The notes under the pieces: generated by a model
What the model saw: the letters and a program-made list of their open reading frames with translations, nothing else
The model's database searches: none
Told to the model about the DNA's origin: nothing
Position numbers and translations under genes: made by a program
Part shown: piece after piece, positions 6,573 to 13,230 of the stretch
Layout: every line of letters starts with the position of its first letter
Position numbering within the stretch: position 1 is the stretch's first letter
Source: Bryobacteraceae bacterium
Lineage (GTDB): Bacteria > Acidobacteriota > Terriglobia > Bryobacterales > Bryobacteraceae
DNA: 13,230 nucleotides
Reading direction: 5' to 3'
Assembly: GCA_030039005.1 (NCBI GenBank)
Contig: JASHQT010000261.1
Span: 1-13,230, forward strand

Positions 6573-9371
6573 CTAATCGCGCAGCGGGTATCCGATTTTC
6601 TCGAACCGGGCTTTAGTCTGCGCATCCAGGCGTTCAGTAAAGGACCGGAATTGAGGGACGCGTTCCTTCACGGCTAAATGGCCATAAGGCTTGGTTCTTG
6701 GAGGGGCTAAAGAGGTGCGGTCCAAGTCAACGCGAAGCGACATCAATTCAATCATCTTAGAGAACTCAGCAAGCGGATCGGCCATGAAATCTTCCAGCCG
6801 TAGCGCGAGTGTGGCGGATTGGATTTGAAGCTCGGTTTCTTCGACGAACTCCGGGAACGATAAGAATCGCGGGCCAGGCGAAGACGCGAAAAACTCGGGG
6901 TCGCCCGCGGCGAAGCTCTCCAGCTCGCCAAAATGCTTCTCCAGATCCGCGCAGAGATCGTCGACGTGCTTGTAAACTTCCGATATGCCGGAGATCTGCC
7001 GGCTCTCTCGGAGGTAGGTCCGCCACCAGACCCAATTCGTCAGCAATGAATCGAGGGGATGACGATAGACGAAAATTAAATCGGAAAAGCCGGCATCTAT
7101 CGACTCCAATATGCGTCTCATGGTCTCTGGCGCTTCCTGCGAGCGCGAGGGATACTTCGCCGTGACGTGTCCGCTGTAGATCATCGGAGTGGGGCCCGGG
7201 TGCAAGCGGATCGTATCTCTAAAATATTTCGACCGTTCTCCAATATTTTTGAGAATCAGTTCATTAATATAGCGGCGTCCCGTGCCGAACAGGCCGGTGA
7301 TATAGGTTGTTTTGACCCCGCTTTCGATAATCCGCCGCTCGGTGTTGTAACCGGCAGGGCGCAAGTTCCGGGGAGTGTCCGCCAAATTCGCGGCTTTTTG
7401 CATGCCGGCCAGCACTTTCACCTGCTGCTGCAACAGAGCGGCCCGCGCTCGGACCAGCTCCGCCACCGGCGCACTTTTTTTCTCTACTTGCGCCAACTGC
7501 TGTTCCAGGTCGTCCAGATCCACCCCAAGATGCTCAAAGGCACGCCGCTGGGAAAGCCGGTCCAGCGCAGCCAGGCTAGTGGTGAGGTGGTCCACCGCCC
7601 ACACGACTTCCTCGAGCGACCGGCTTAGCGCCGCATCAAATTCATATAGTGGCTTGGTGTACCAGCCCAAGAAACGTGCCAGCAATTTTTTGGCAGTCTG
7701 TATCATGTCGTTGCGCCATCCGGGAAGCCGGGGATTCACGCCGCCGACCGCGTCGCGGAGGTTCTTGAGGGCAGCAGCCCGGCGCCGCAATTCATCGAAG
7801 TCATACAGCGTCCAACCGCCCTCGGTTTGGCAAACCCACTGTGCCTGGTTGAGTTCCGCAAGTGTTCCAGCCACCGCGGAAACGGGCGGAGCTTCGGATA
7901 CATTTCGAATCAACAGGGCTGCGATGTTGTGCGCGGTCCGCGGGAAATCCGCATTGGCAAACTCGAGGAGGCAGATGGCTTCCACCACGCGCGCCGCCAT
8001 TCCCGGATAATCCCCACGCTCCCCGATGCGCTGGAGCAGCTCTCGCATCTTCTCGCGCTTGGCCGGAGGCATGTTCGCCTCTACCAGCGCATAAATCTGG
8101 TCGATGCTTGCCAGCGTACCGACCGGCTGGCCGGCGAGCCGTGTTCCCTCCGACCAAAGCATGTCAGCACAAAGCTGAGTAACGGAGAGATGATTCCCAC
8201 GCACTTGTCCCGGCCAATCCGGATTTAGCCGGATTCGCGCGAGGATCTCCATCGCGAGGTCGATCAGAGGGGGAAGAAAGGGATAAAACCGGACAAACTG
8301 ATCTTCGTCGAATTGCGCCTGCCTCGCGCGCCGCTCCAGCTCCACTCTCTGCGCCAAACCGCTCTCGCCGAACAGCTCCCGCAGGACAGGCTGCTGGCTC
8401 TTCTTTTTGTGCAAAACGCCGCGGGCGAGAACTTCGCGCATGTCGCCGGACGTCAGAGCGATCTGATGCTTAAACTGGTCGCGCAGTTTGGATCTCGTGA
8501 TGCGGCTCGCCGCGAGATGCTTCGAGACTTCGGCCAGCGTTTCCTGCGCCGTGACGACGATCCACGTAGGGCCTGGAATTTTTCCAGCCTTCAACCTCCG
8601 CAGGCTCTCCCTGCCGAACTCCTCAACGATCGCGCGCAGGTTCTCAATGCGCTGTGGGCCCAGCGTTCCGTAGGGACCGATCTCGTCCAAGACGAACGCG
8701 AAGGTCTTTCCATGCCGCCGGACCCCGGCAAGGTCAAAGGATCTTTCCACCAAGCGCTTGACACTCGGCCGGCTGGAAGGATGCGCCTGAATGGCTTTCG
8801 ACCACGCGTCTGCCGAAGGGTAAGTCTTCGGGACCAACCAATGAACCAGGGCGCTGGTCGATTCAAATTTCTGGCTGGACGCACGAACCACTCGCCACTC
8901 ATCGTCGTATTCGGTCCGGCAGAGATCCTCGAAGGAGGCAAGCTTGCCCTCTTTTTCTAATTCAATCTCCAGCTCCGAGATGTCGTAATCTTCGGCGTAG
9001 TCAAGGTGGCGCAGAAGGGTGCGGTACATCGCTTCGGCAATGTGCTCCGCGTGAGTTTCAATTGCCAGATCCGCTCCGAGCTTGACGGGAAAGATTTCAT
9101 AGGGACCATCCACATCGCGATTCGATAAAACGTACCCGAGGTTCCGTACCAACGAAGACTTGCCGGAACCTGGTGGCCCAGAAACCCAAATTCCCACGTT
9201 TTCATCGGGCGACTTCACCGCCGCCGCCATCGCTGAAAACAGACTTTCATACTCACCCTGGATCCGATCTGTCACCACATAGCCGGCCAGGTCCTTGCAA
9301 TCGCCTGCTTCGGCGTCCCAGGTGGATTCGGCGGACCGGTCGAGGGTCAGCAAGTCAGCAATTCGGGTCAT
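6573..9371 (-). CDS. BrxC/PglY-like P-loop ATPase fused to a C-terminal sulfotransferase-like domain
   Basis: 932 residues. The first two thirds follow the layout of the BREX P-loop ATPase BrxC/PglY: YVVTDRI then GIWVSGPPGSGKSSL with Walker A at 65-72, Walker B FAFVLDE (224-230), a sensor-like TWIVVTAQETL (269-279), SKLRDQFKHQIALTSGDMRE (294-313), FYPFLPPLIDL (362-372) and a later PVGTLASIDQIYALVE. A helical, Glu/Gln-rich stretch (about 590-660) may form a coiled coil. From about residue 683 the chain becomes sulfotransferase-like: YITGLFGTGRRYI (690-702) in the place of the 5'-phosphosulfate-binding loop, FVYRHPLDSLLTNW with R770 and S775 as the 3'-phosphate-binding motif, then LRLEDFMADPLAEF. 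BrxC proteins are usually longer and end differently. Sulfotransferases move sulfate from PAPS to an acceptor; donor and acceptor here are unknown. No other BREX gene is present. The start is supported by the short BrxC-like lead MTRIADLL; no Shine-Dalgarno is evident. Confidence 0.85.
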   Translation of the reverse strand: MTRIADLLTLDRSAESTWDAEAGDCKDLAGYVVTDRIQGEYESLFSAMAAAVKSPDENVGIWVSGPPGSGKSSLVRNLGYVLSNRDVDGPYEIFPVKLGADLAIETHAEHIAEAMYRTLLRHLDYAEDYDISELEIELEKEGKLASFEDLCRTEYDDEWRVVRASSQKFESTSALVHWLVPKTYPSADAWSKAIQAHPSSRPSVKRLVERSFDLAGVRRHGKTFAFVLDEIGPYGTLGPQRIENLRAIVEEFGRESLRRLKAGKIPGPTWIVVTAQETLAEVSKHLAASRITRSKLRDQFKHQIALTSGDMREVLARGVLHKKKSQQPVLRELFGESGLAQRVELERRARQAQFDEDQFVRFYPFLPPLIDLAMEILARIRLNPDWPGQVRGNHLSVTQLCADMLWSEGTRLAGQPVGTLASIDQIYALVEANMPPAKREKMRELLQRIGERGDYPGMAARVVEAICLLEFANADFPRTAHNIAALLIRNVSEAPPVSAVAGTLAELNQAQWVCQTEGGWTLYDFDELRRRAAALKNLRDAVGGVNPRLPGWRNDMIQTAKKLLARFLGWYTKPLYEFDAALSRSLEEVVWAVDHLTTSLAALDRLSQRRAFEHLGVDLDDLEQQLAQVEKKSAPVAELVRARAALLQQQVKVLAGMQKAANLADTPRNLRPAGYNTERRIIESGVKTTYITGLFGTGRRYINELILKNIGERSKYFRDTIRLHPGPTPMIYSGHVTAKYPSRSQEAPETMRRILESIDAGFSDLIFVYRHPLDSLLTNWVWWRTYLRESRQISGISEVYKHVDDLCADLEKHFGELESFAAGDPEFFASSPGPRFLSFPEFVEETELQIQSATLALRLEDFMADPLAEFSKMIELMSLRVDLDRTSLAPPRTKPYGHLAVKERVPQFRSFTERLDAQTKARFEKIGYPLRD

Positions 9372-9531
9372 GACAGTGCCGGAGGTAGCTTCGGTCCGGA
9401 CGCAGCCGGTAGATCAGATTGGCGCCGCTCTAAATGTTACAACACCGTTGCTAGCAAGAAGCTTTGGCCGGGCAGAAGAAATGGCCGATCAACAACCGCT
9501 TCTTCCAGCCGGATGTTCGCTCCGCAACGCT

Positions 9532-9559
9532 TTCGCACCGCTCGCAAATCAGGTATGAT
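9532..9559 (+). promoter_or_regulatory. Possible sigma-70-type promoter of the GYD gene
   Basis: TATGAT (9554-9559) matches five of six bases of the -10 consensus. TTCGCA (9532-9537) matches four of six of the -35 box, with a 16-bp spacer. It would start transcription near 9566, shortly before the Shine-Dalgarno. Read by eye, not experimentally shown. Confidence 0.4.
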
Positions 9560-9570
9560 GGGCCGCTAAC

Positions 9571-9577
9571 AAGGAGG
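9571..9577 (+). promoter_or_regulatory. Shine-Dalgarno AAGGAGG of the GYD gene
   Basis: A full AAGGAGG, 8 nt before the ATG at 9586. It fixes the start of the GYD gene and is by far the strongest ribosome-binding site in the window, suggesting high translation. Confidence 0.8.
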
Positions 9578-9585
9578 CTGTACCC

Positions 9586-9930
9586 ATGCCCAAGTTCCTC
9601 GTCTCAGGTTCCTATTCGCCGGAAGGCTTGCAAGGTCTGCTGAAGGAGAAGGCCTCGGGCCGCCAGGCCGTAGTCAAAGAGTTAATGGCATCGCTCGGCG
9701 GCAAGCTCGAAGGACTTTATTACGCGCTCGGCGACAACGACGTCTTCGTCCTCTGCGACTGCCCGGACACGGTCACAGCCGCCGCCCTGTCGCTCGCCGC
9801 ATCCTCGAGCGGGCTGGTTCGCACTAAGGTGACAGCACTCCTGACGGTGGAAGAGACCGATCGCGCGCTCGCGATGAAACCGGCTTACCGCGCCCCCGGG
9901 GCAGCCAAAACGAAGACCGCTAAAGCCTAG
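9586..9930 (+). CDS. GYD-domain protein
   Basis: 114 residues. It opens MPKFLVSGSYSPEGLQGLL and continues with KASGRQAVVKELMASLGGKL, then LYYALGDNDVFVLCDCPD, the pattern of the GYD family of small alpha/beta proteins in the dimeric ferredoxin-like (ABM-related) style. The usual domain is about 90-100 residues; here a short Lys/Ala-rich basic tail (about 101-114) follows it. The biochemical role of the family is not established, so no function is given. The gene has its own promoter-like sequence and a perfect Shine-Dalgarno, is divergent from the ATPase/sulfotransferase gene, and is followed by an imperfect hairpin. It is therefore probably a single-gene unit unrelated to both neighbours. Confidence 0.88.
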   Translation: MPKFLVSGSYSPEGLQGLLKEKASGRQAVVKELMASLGGKLEGLYYALGDNDVFVLCDCPDTVTAAALSLAASSSGLVRTKVTALLTVEETDRALAMKPAYRAPGAAKTKTAKA

Positions 9931-9939
9931 CATTCCTTA

Positions 9940-9976
9940 AGCTACTGCGGTCTTCGCTCCTGCGGACCGCTTAGCT
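9940..9976 (+). terminator. Imperfect hairpin after the GYD gene, possible weak terminator
   Basis: GCGGTC (9947-9952) pairs with GACCGC (9965-9970), and AGCTA (9940-9944) pairs with TAGCT (9972-9976) below a small internal bulge. The loop is 12 nt and no T-run follows. It could end transcription weakly, stabilise the mRNA 3' end, or be incidental. Confidence 0.35.
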
Positions 9977-10086
9977 CGAAGTGTGCCTGAGCCCCCCAGT
10001 CCCCGGCCCCCGCTCCCCGATTACTACTTAGTACTCTAAATTCTCCCGAGCTAAGGGACGATGCTTAAGTTGCCCCGAGCCGCGCC

Positions 10087-10470
10087 ATGGGAAATCCGCA
10101 GGCCAATCTTGTCGCTTTCGAATCGCGCGAGACGCCAGTGCCCGCGACGAACGCCGCCGAAGTCGAGCAGCCTAGGAATTTTCATTTCGCGGTCACTTGG
10201 GCCACGCTGTTTGCTCACCTGGATCTTATTGAATCCAGCGGTCCCCGGCCACGTGCCCAGCCCGCTCCCATCTTAGATCTGGTGCCGGTTGCGCCAGCGC
10301 CGTTGGTTGAGCCCGGTCATCGCGAATCACGCCGCGATCCCGGGCGGGATTTCGGCCGCGATTCCGGCGCCGCTTGGGAAATGGTGGTTCCCAAGATGAT
10401 TCGCACCGGACCCGGCCAATTCACTCCCGTCGATCTTCCCGGCGGTGACGCTCCCAAGAGGGACTCATGA
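10087..10470 (+). CDS. Small proline-rich hypothetical protein
   Basis: 127 residues that I do not recognise. The N-terminal half contains a short hydrophobic or amphipathic patch, NFHFAVTWATLFAHLDLI, followed by a Pro/Ala-rich segment, an Arg/Asp-rich stretch (HRESRRDPGRDFGRDS) and the ending PKMIRTGPGQFTPVDLPGGD. No signal peptide or membrane span is visible. The evidence that it is a gene is the TGA stop overlapping the ATG of the TPR gene by 4 nt (ATGA), with codon use like its neighbours. An in-frame stop at 10066 leaves 10087 as the first possible ATG, but no Shine-Dalgarno precedes it. An AAGGGA-like site instead sits before an out-of-frame ATG at 10061. As first gene of a TPR/TonB-C operon it may be an accessory part of that complex; this is a guess. 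Confidence 0.6.
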   Translation: MGNPQANLVAFESRETPVPATNAAEVEQPRNFHFAVTWATLFAHLDLIESSGPRPRAQPAPILDLVPVAPAPLVEPGHRESRRDPGRDFGRDSGAAWEMVVPKMIRTGPGQFTPVDLPGGDAPKRDS

Positions 10471-11267
10471 CGCATCCGTCCAACGTCATCGAAATCTCCG
10501 TCCAGCCGGGCGCGCAATCGCAAATCGACGCCGCGCTGGCGCTGCGTTCGGCGGGCCGGCTGGAGGACGCGCTGCGGGCGCTCGCGAATCCCCACGAATA
10601 CAGCGCGTATCTCTACACGGTCCGCGGCGAAATCGAGTTCGCATTGGGCCGTTACGAGGATGCCGCGCTCAGTTACTTCGCGGTGGTGCATTCGGAACCC
10701 GGCGACGCCGGCGCCCATTACAACCTGGGGCTTTGCTTGCAGCGGGCGGATCGCTGGGACGCGTCCTGCCAGGCGTTTGAGCGGGCGATCGCGCTCAATC
10801 CGGCGCTCGATGCCGCGCGCGTGGGCTGGGGCGCGAGCCTGCTGTATTTGAATCGCCTGGATGACGCGCTCGGCGCGTTTCATGAATGCTCGCCCGCGGC
10901 GCTAATCCCGGCGGCCTTTGGAAAGGCCGTGGCGCTGCAACTGCTGCATCGCTTCGGCGAGGCCGAAATGGCCTACGAAGCGTTGCTCGCCGCGGATCCC
11001 GATTCGGAAGAGATTCTCTCCAACTTGATCGCCTTGAATATCGAGGCCCAGGATCTGGACCGCGTGCGCGATTATTCTCAGCGCCTGTTGAAGACGTTTC
11101 CGCAGTCCACCGTTGGGCTGCAAGGCCTGGCCACCGTGGCTCTCGATCGCCAGGACCATCATGCCGCCGCTCGCTATTGCGATCGCATCCTGCAATTGGC
11201 GCCGGATTGCCTGGAGGGCTGGCACAATCTGCGCGTGGCATTCGCCCGCATTCTGGAGGCAAACTAG
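10467..11267 (+). CDS. TPR-repeat protein
   Basis: 266 residues made largely of tetratricopeptide repeats. Recognisable helix pairs include YTVRGEIEFALGRYEDAALS, AHYNLGLCLQRADRWDASCQ with AFERAIALNPALDAA, AFGKAVALQLLHRFGEAEMA, and the last LATVALDRQDHHAAARYCD with ILQLAPDCLEGWHNL. TPR arrays are protein-docking scaffolds; there is no catalytic motif, signal peptide or membrane span, so it should be cytoplasmic. A GAGGGA-type Shine-Dalgarno lies within 10456-10463. The start overlaps the stop of the upstream small gene, and the stop codon directly abuts the ATG of the TonB-C gene. This implies translational coupling and a shared complex, perhaps bound to the cytoplasmic N-terminus of that membrane protein (inference). 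Confidence 0.88.
   Translation: MTHPSNVIEISVQPGAQSQIDAALALRSAGRLEDALRALANPHEYSAYLYTVRGEIEFALGRYEDAALSYFAVVHSEPGDAGAHYNLGLCLQRADRWDASCQAFERAIALNPALDAARVGWGASLLYLNRLDDALGAFHECSPAALIPAAFGKAVALQLLHRFGEAEMAYEALLAADPDSEEILSNLIALNIEAQDLDRVRDYSQRLLKTFPQSTVGLQGLATVALDRQDHHAAARYCDRILQLAPDCLEGWHNLRVAFARILEAN
11254..11259 (+). promoter_or_regulatory. Shine-Dalgarno of the TonB-C gene
   Basis: TGGAGG inside the last codons of the TPR gene, 8 nt before the ATG at 11268. It supports that start, which abuts the upstream TAG stop. Confidence 0.65.
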
Positions 11268-12554
11268 ATGGCGCGTCTGCGCATTCGCGTGGAGTTGAAC
11301 CGGCGCACGGCCCCCGTGCCGCTCGACCAAATGGCCAGCGTGATCGAAGAGACGCGCAAGTTCTTTTTCCTGCTGGCCGAGGACGTGCATATTGAAAGCG
11401 GCCGTGGCGAATGGGTGGCGTCGGATTTCGACCCCGAGTCTCTCAATTTCACGGCCGAGTATTCCGGGCCGGTGACGCCCGATCAAGTGAAGGCATTCGG
11501 CGCGGCCTTTTCGGGCACGACCTCGCTGCGCAAAGCCACGATCGCACAGTTCACCCGTATCGCCGACTTCCTCGGCGAAGACGAATTGGTGGGATTCGGG
11601 TTGTTTCAGTCCGAGGAGGAAACGGAACCGGCCGAATGGCGCTGCCTCTCCAAGCGCGATGCTCTACGCTTCGGTGAAGAGATCCGGCTGCTGGCGGAAG
11701 CGGCCGGCGAAACAGCCGAAACGCAGTTGCCCGCGGTAATGAGCGGCAGCGTCGCGGGCCGCCGGCTGTTCAAGAATCATCGCGAGGATCTGCGGCGCGA
11801 GCGCGAGGCGCTGGCTATCGATCCGGCCAGGCTCATCCGCGAAATGGAGCAAAATCTACTGCGCCGCATCGCCGCGCTCGAAAGTGAAGTCGCCGAGACT
11901 CGCAAAGTGCGCCAGATCACGAGTGGTTCCGATCGGAACGAGGAGCGTTTTGAGCGGTTGCTGGCCGCGATGGAAACGTTCTGGGCACAAGCGCCCCGCC
12001 CGTTGCCGCAATTGCCGCCTCCCGCCGCCTCATCGCCAGCGTCGATTCCAAAACCCGAAAAGTCGCGCCGCTGGACTTTACCTGCGGTGGCCGCCGCCAG
12101 CGCGATCGTCATGCTGGCTGGCGTGGCGCTGCCCAAGATCGAACACCAATGGTCGTTCGATTCCTCCGTCGCATCGCTGCCGCTGTTCAAACCAAAGGCC
12201 CCCAGCGTGCCCGATCTCGCGACCGCAGCCCGCTCTGTTCCACAACCACGCGTTGCCGCACAAGAGCCCGAGCCGTTCATCGGTCCGCTGATCCCGTTGG
12301 ATATCCCTGCCAGCGTCCAACCCAAGATTCAATCCGAGGTGCGGGTGAATGTCCTGGTGGCGATCGACCGTGAAGGAAACGTTACCGGCGCACATGTCGC
12401 TTCCACGAAAGGCGCCAGCGCGAATTTGCTGGTGGACGAGGCGCTTCGGGCGGCCAAACAATCCCGCTTCCAACCCGCGCGGGAAGGCGCCAAGACGGTG
12501 CAGAGCCAGATGATCCTCACGTTCCTATTCAAGCCGCAAGCGAACGAATTTTAG
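11268..12554 (+). CDS. Single-pass membrane protein with long cytoplasmic N-terminus and TonB C-terminal domain
   Basis: 428 residues in four parts. Residues 1 to about 200 are a soluble region I do not recognise, with FFFLLAEDVHIESGRGEW. About 185-240 is charged and helical (DPARLIREMEQNLLRRIAAL), a likely coiled coil. A Pro-rich linker leads to one membrane span at about 269-291 (WTLPAVAAASAIVMLAGVAL) preceded by KSRR, so the N-terminus should be cytoplasmic. The periplasmic end (about 346-425) is a TonB_C domain, recognisable by VNVLVAIDREGNVTGAHV, LVDEALRAAKQSRFQPA and a last strand MILTFLF. Classic TonB has a very short cytoplasmic part before its span; here about 268 residues precede it. 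It may transmit a signal or force between a cytoplasmic TPR partner and the envelope rather than energise a receptor. This is inferred. ExbB and ExbD are not in the window. Confidence 0.85.
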   Translation: MARLRIRVELNRRTAPVPLDQMASVIEETRKFFFLLAEDVHIESGRGEWVASDFDPESLNFTAEYSGPVTPDQVKAFGAAFSGTTSLRKATIAQFTRIADFLGEDELVGFGLFQSEEETEPAEWRCLSKRDALRFGEEIRLLAEAAGETAETQLPAVMSGSVAGRRLFKNHREDLRREREALAIDPARLIREMEQNLLRRIAALESEVAETRKVRQITSGSDRNEERFERLLAAMETFWAQAPRPLPQLPPPAASSPASIPKPEKSRRWTLPAVAAASAIVMLAGVALPKIEHQWSFDSSVASLPLFKPKAPSVPDLATAARSVPQPRVAAQEPEPFIGPLIPLDIPASVQPKIQSEVRVNVLVAIDREGNVTGAHVASTKGASANLLVDEALRAAKQSRFQPAREGAKTVQSQMILTFLFKPQANEF

Positions 12555-12753
12555 GTTGAGGCAGTTGTGTGAACCTGCTGCGCCTAGCTCCTGCACCAAT
12601 GAAGGCCGGCGGTAGGTTCAGCACCTCGCGATTTCTATCGTCGGGATAAATACCTGCACACTCTAGAAGGGCAGAACTGGGCTAGAATGTATAGCTTAAG
12701 TCCCCCGGGCTGATCGAGCCGCACGCGGGTTTCGGGCGCCGAGCGATCAGTGA

Positions 12754-13230
12754 ATGGGATGCCAGACATCACAGATGCCCACTCGCCCAAATCCGATAGA
12801 CGCAGACTTCCAGCGCCCCTCGCCCGCAGTCTTGACGTGCAACTGGACAGGTAGTGCGCTCAAAACAGAAACGACCCTTCATCAGCTCTCACCTTACATC
12901 GGGAAGCTTAAATCGTCGATGGCTGCCGCGCTAATTTCGCAATTTACGAATTCGAGAGATGTTATATACGATCCGTTTTCCGGATCTGGCACGGTCGCGC
13001 TGGAGGCTTGGGTCGCCGGCCGTAACGTAATCGCGAATGATCTCAGCCCCTATGCAGCATTACTCACGCGGGCTAAACTCTTTCCATATGAATCCGTCGC
13101 TGACGCTTTGCGTGATATTGAAAAATTCGGTGCGGAGGTCGACAGCGAATACGGACAAATCGATTTGAGAACGGTCCCGCCCTGGGTCCGACAGTTCTTC
13201 CACCGGGAGACGTTGCGCGAGGCGCTTGCA
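12754..13230 (+). CDS. DNA methyltransferase (N6/N4 type), 3'-truncated by the window edge
   Basis: An open frame of 159 codons runs to the last base. It contains LHQLSPYIGKLKSSMAAALI followed by VIYDPFSGSGTVALEAW and RNVIANDLSPYAALLTRAK. DPFSGSGT is the AdoMet-binding motif of beta-class N6-adenine/N4-cytosine DNA methyltransferases, and ND.SPYA..L..AK is the usual following strand and helix. The catalytic (D/S)PPY motif is not in the visible part and should lie downstream, unless the enzyme is permuted. An in-frame TGA at 12751 makes ATG 12754 the earliest start; ATG 12775 is equally possible, and neither has a clear Shine-Dalgarno. Codons are visibly AT-richer than in the neighbouring operon, as in many horizontally acquired modification genes. 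It could be an orphan methylase or part of a restriction-modification or other defence cluster outside the window. Confidence 0.82.
   Translation, partial: MGCQTSQMPTRPNPIDADFQRPSPAVLTCNWTGSALKTETTLHQLSPYIGKLKSSMAAALISQFTNSRDVIYDPFSGSGTVALEAWVAGRNVIANDLSPYAALLTRAKLFPYESVADALRDIEKFGAEVDSEYGQIDLRTVPPWVRQFFHRETLREALA

Noticed and set aside
6573..9371. A complete BREX system
   Set aside because: Only the BrxC/PglY-like ATPase is seen. No BrxA, BrxB, PglX methylase, PglZ or BrxL is adjacent; the methylase at 12754 is 3.4 kb away with unrelated operons between.
10061..10276. 71-codon frame preceded by an AAGGGA-like site
   Set aside because: Its product is Arg/Pro/Ser-rich and lies in a second frame of the 10087 gene, which is better supported by the ATGA overlap. 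A leader role was not excluded but not supported.
10317..10883. Antisense open frame of 188 codons over the TPR gene
   Set aside because: It overlaps the coupled small gene and TPR repeats and is Arg/Gln-rich low-complexity, as expected for a shadow frame.
12555..12753. Possible promoter or hairpin (TAGAAT at 12683, TGAACCT/AGGTTCA inverted repeat)
   Set aside because: No properly spaced -35 box was found, and the 7-bp inverted repeat has a long loop without a T-run.

Overview
The window looks like a piece of a high-GC bacterial chromosome, most likely from Acidobacteriota (a Bryobacterales/Solibacter-like organism is my best guess). The reasons are the large TonB-dependent receptor of the long acidobacterial 'Oar-like' type at the left edge, the GYD-domain protein, and the TPR/TonB pair. 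This placement comes from recognising family styles, not from a search.

Layout: (1) 1-1899 (+) is the 3' part of a TonB-dependent outer-membrane receptor, closed by a strong intrinsic terminator at 1924-1960. (2) 2118-6571 (+) is a tight three-gene operon with gaps of 13 and 4 nt: a 965-aa fusion of an APS-kinase-like domain to a PPDK/PEP-synthase-like ATP-grasp plus phosphohistidine protein; a MobA/LicC-like nucleotidyltransferase; and a class I SAM methyltransferase. (3) 6573-9371 (-) converges on that operon with only 1 nt between stop codons. It encodes a 932-aa BrxC/PglY-like P-loop ATPase whose C-terminus is a sulfotransferase-like domain. (4) 9586-9930 (+) is a small GYD-domain protein with its own promoter and Shine-Dalgarno. 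(5) 10087-12554 (+) is a three-gene operon: a small proline-rich orphan, a TPR protein and a membrane-anchored TonB-C protein. (6) 12754-13230 (+) is the start of a DNA methyltransferase that runs off the right edge.

The centre of interest is 2118-9371. The three operon genes match, family by family, enzymes of the Campylobacter jejuni O-methyl phosphoramidate capsule pathway: glutamine kinase Cj1418, CTP:phosphoglutamine cytidylyltransferase Cj1416, CDP-amidate kinase Cj1415 and a methyltransferase of the Cj1419/Cj1420 kind. The kinase that opens the C. jejuni cluster and the glutamine kinase are joined here in one polypeptide. The amidotransferase-like hydrolase Cj1417 is not in the window. 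The inferred end product is a phosphoramidate carried on a 3'-phosphorylated nucleotide, an analogue of PAPS. The convergent neighbour ends in a fold that normally reads 3'-phosphonucleotide donors, and that fold is attached to an ATPase of a family known from BREX phage defence. Whether these halves act together is inference. No tRNA, rRNA, CRISPR array or insertion sequence was seen. No gene-free stretch exceeds about 220 nt.
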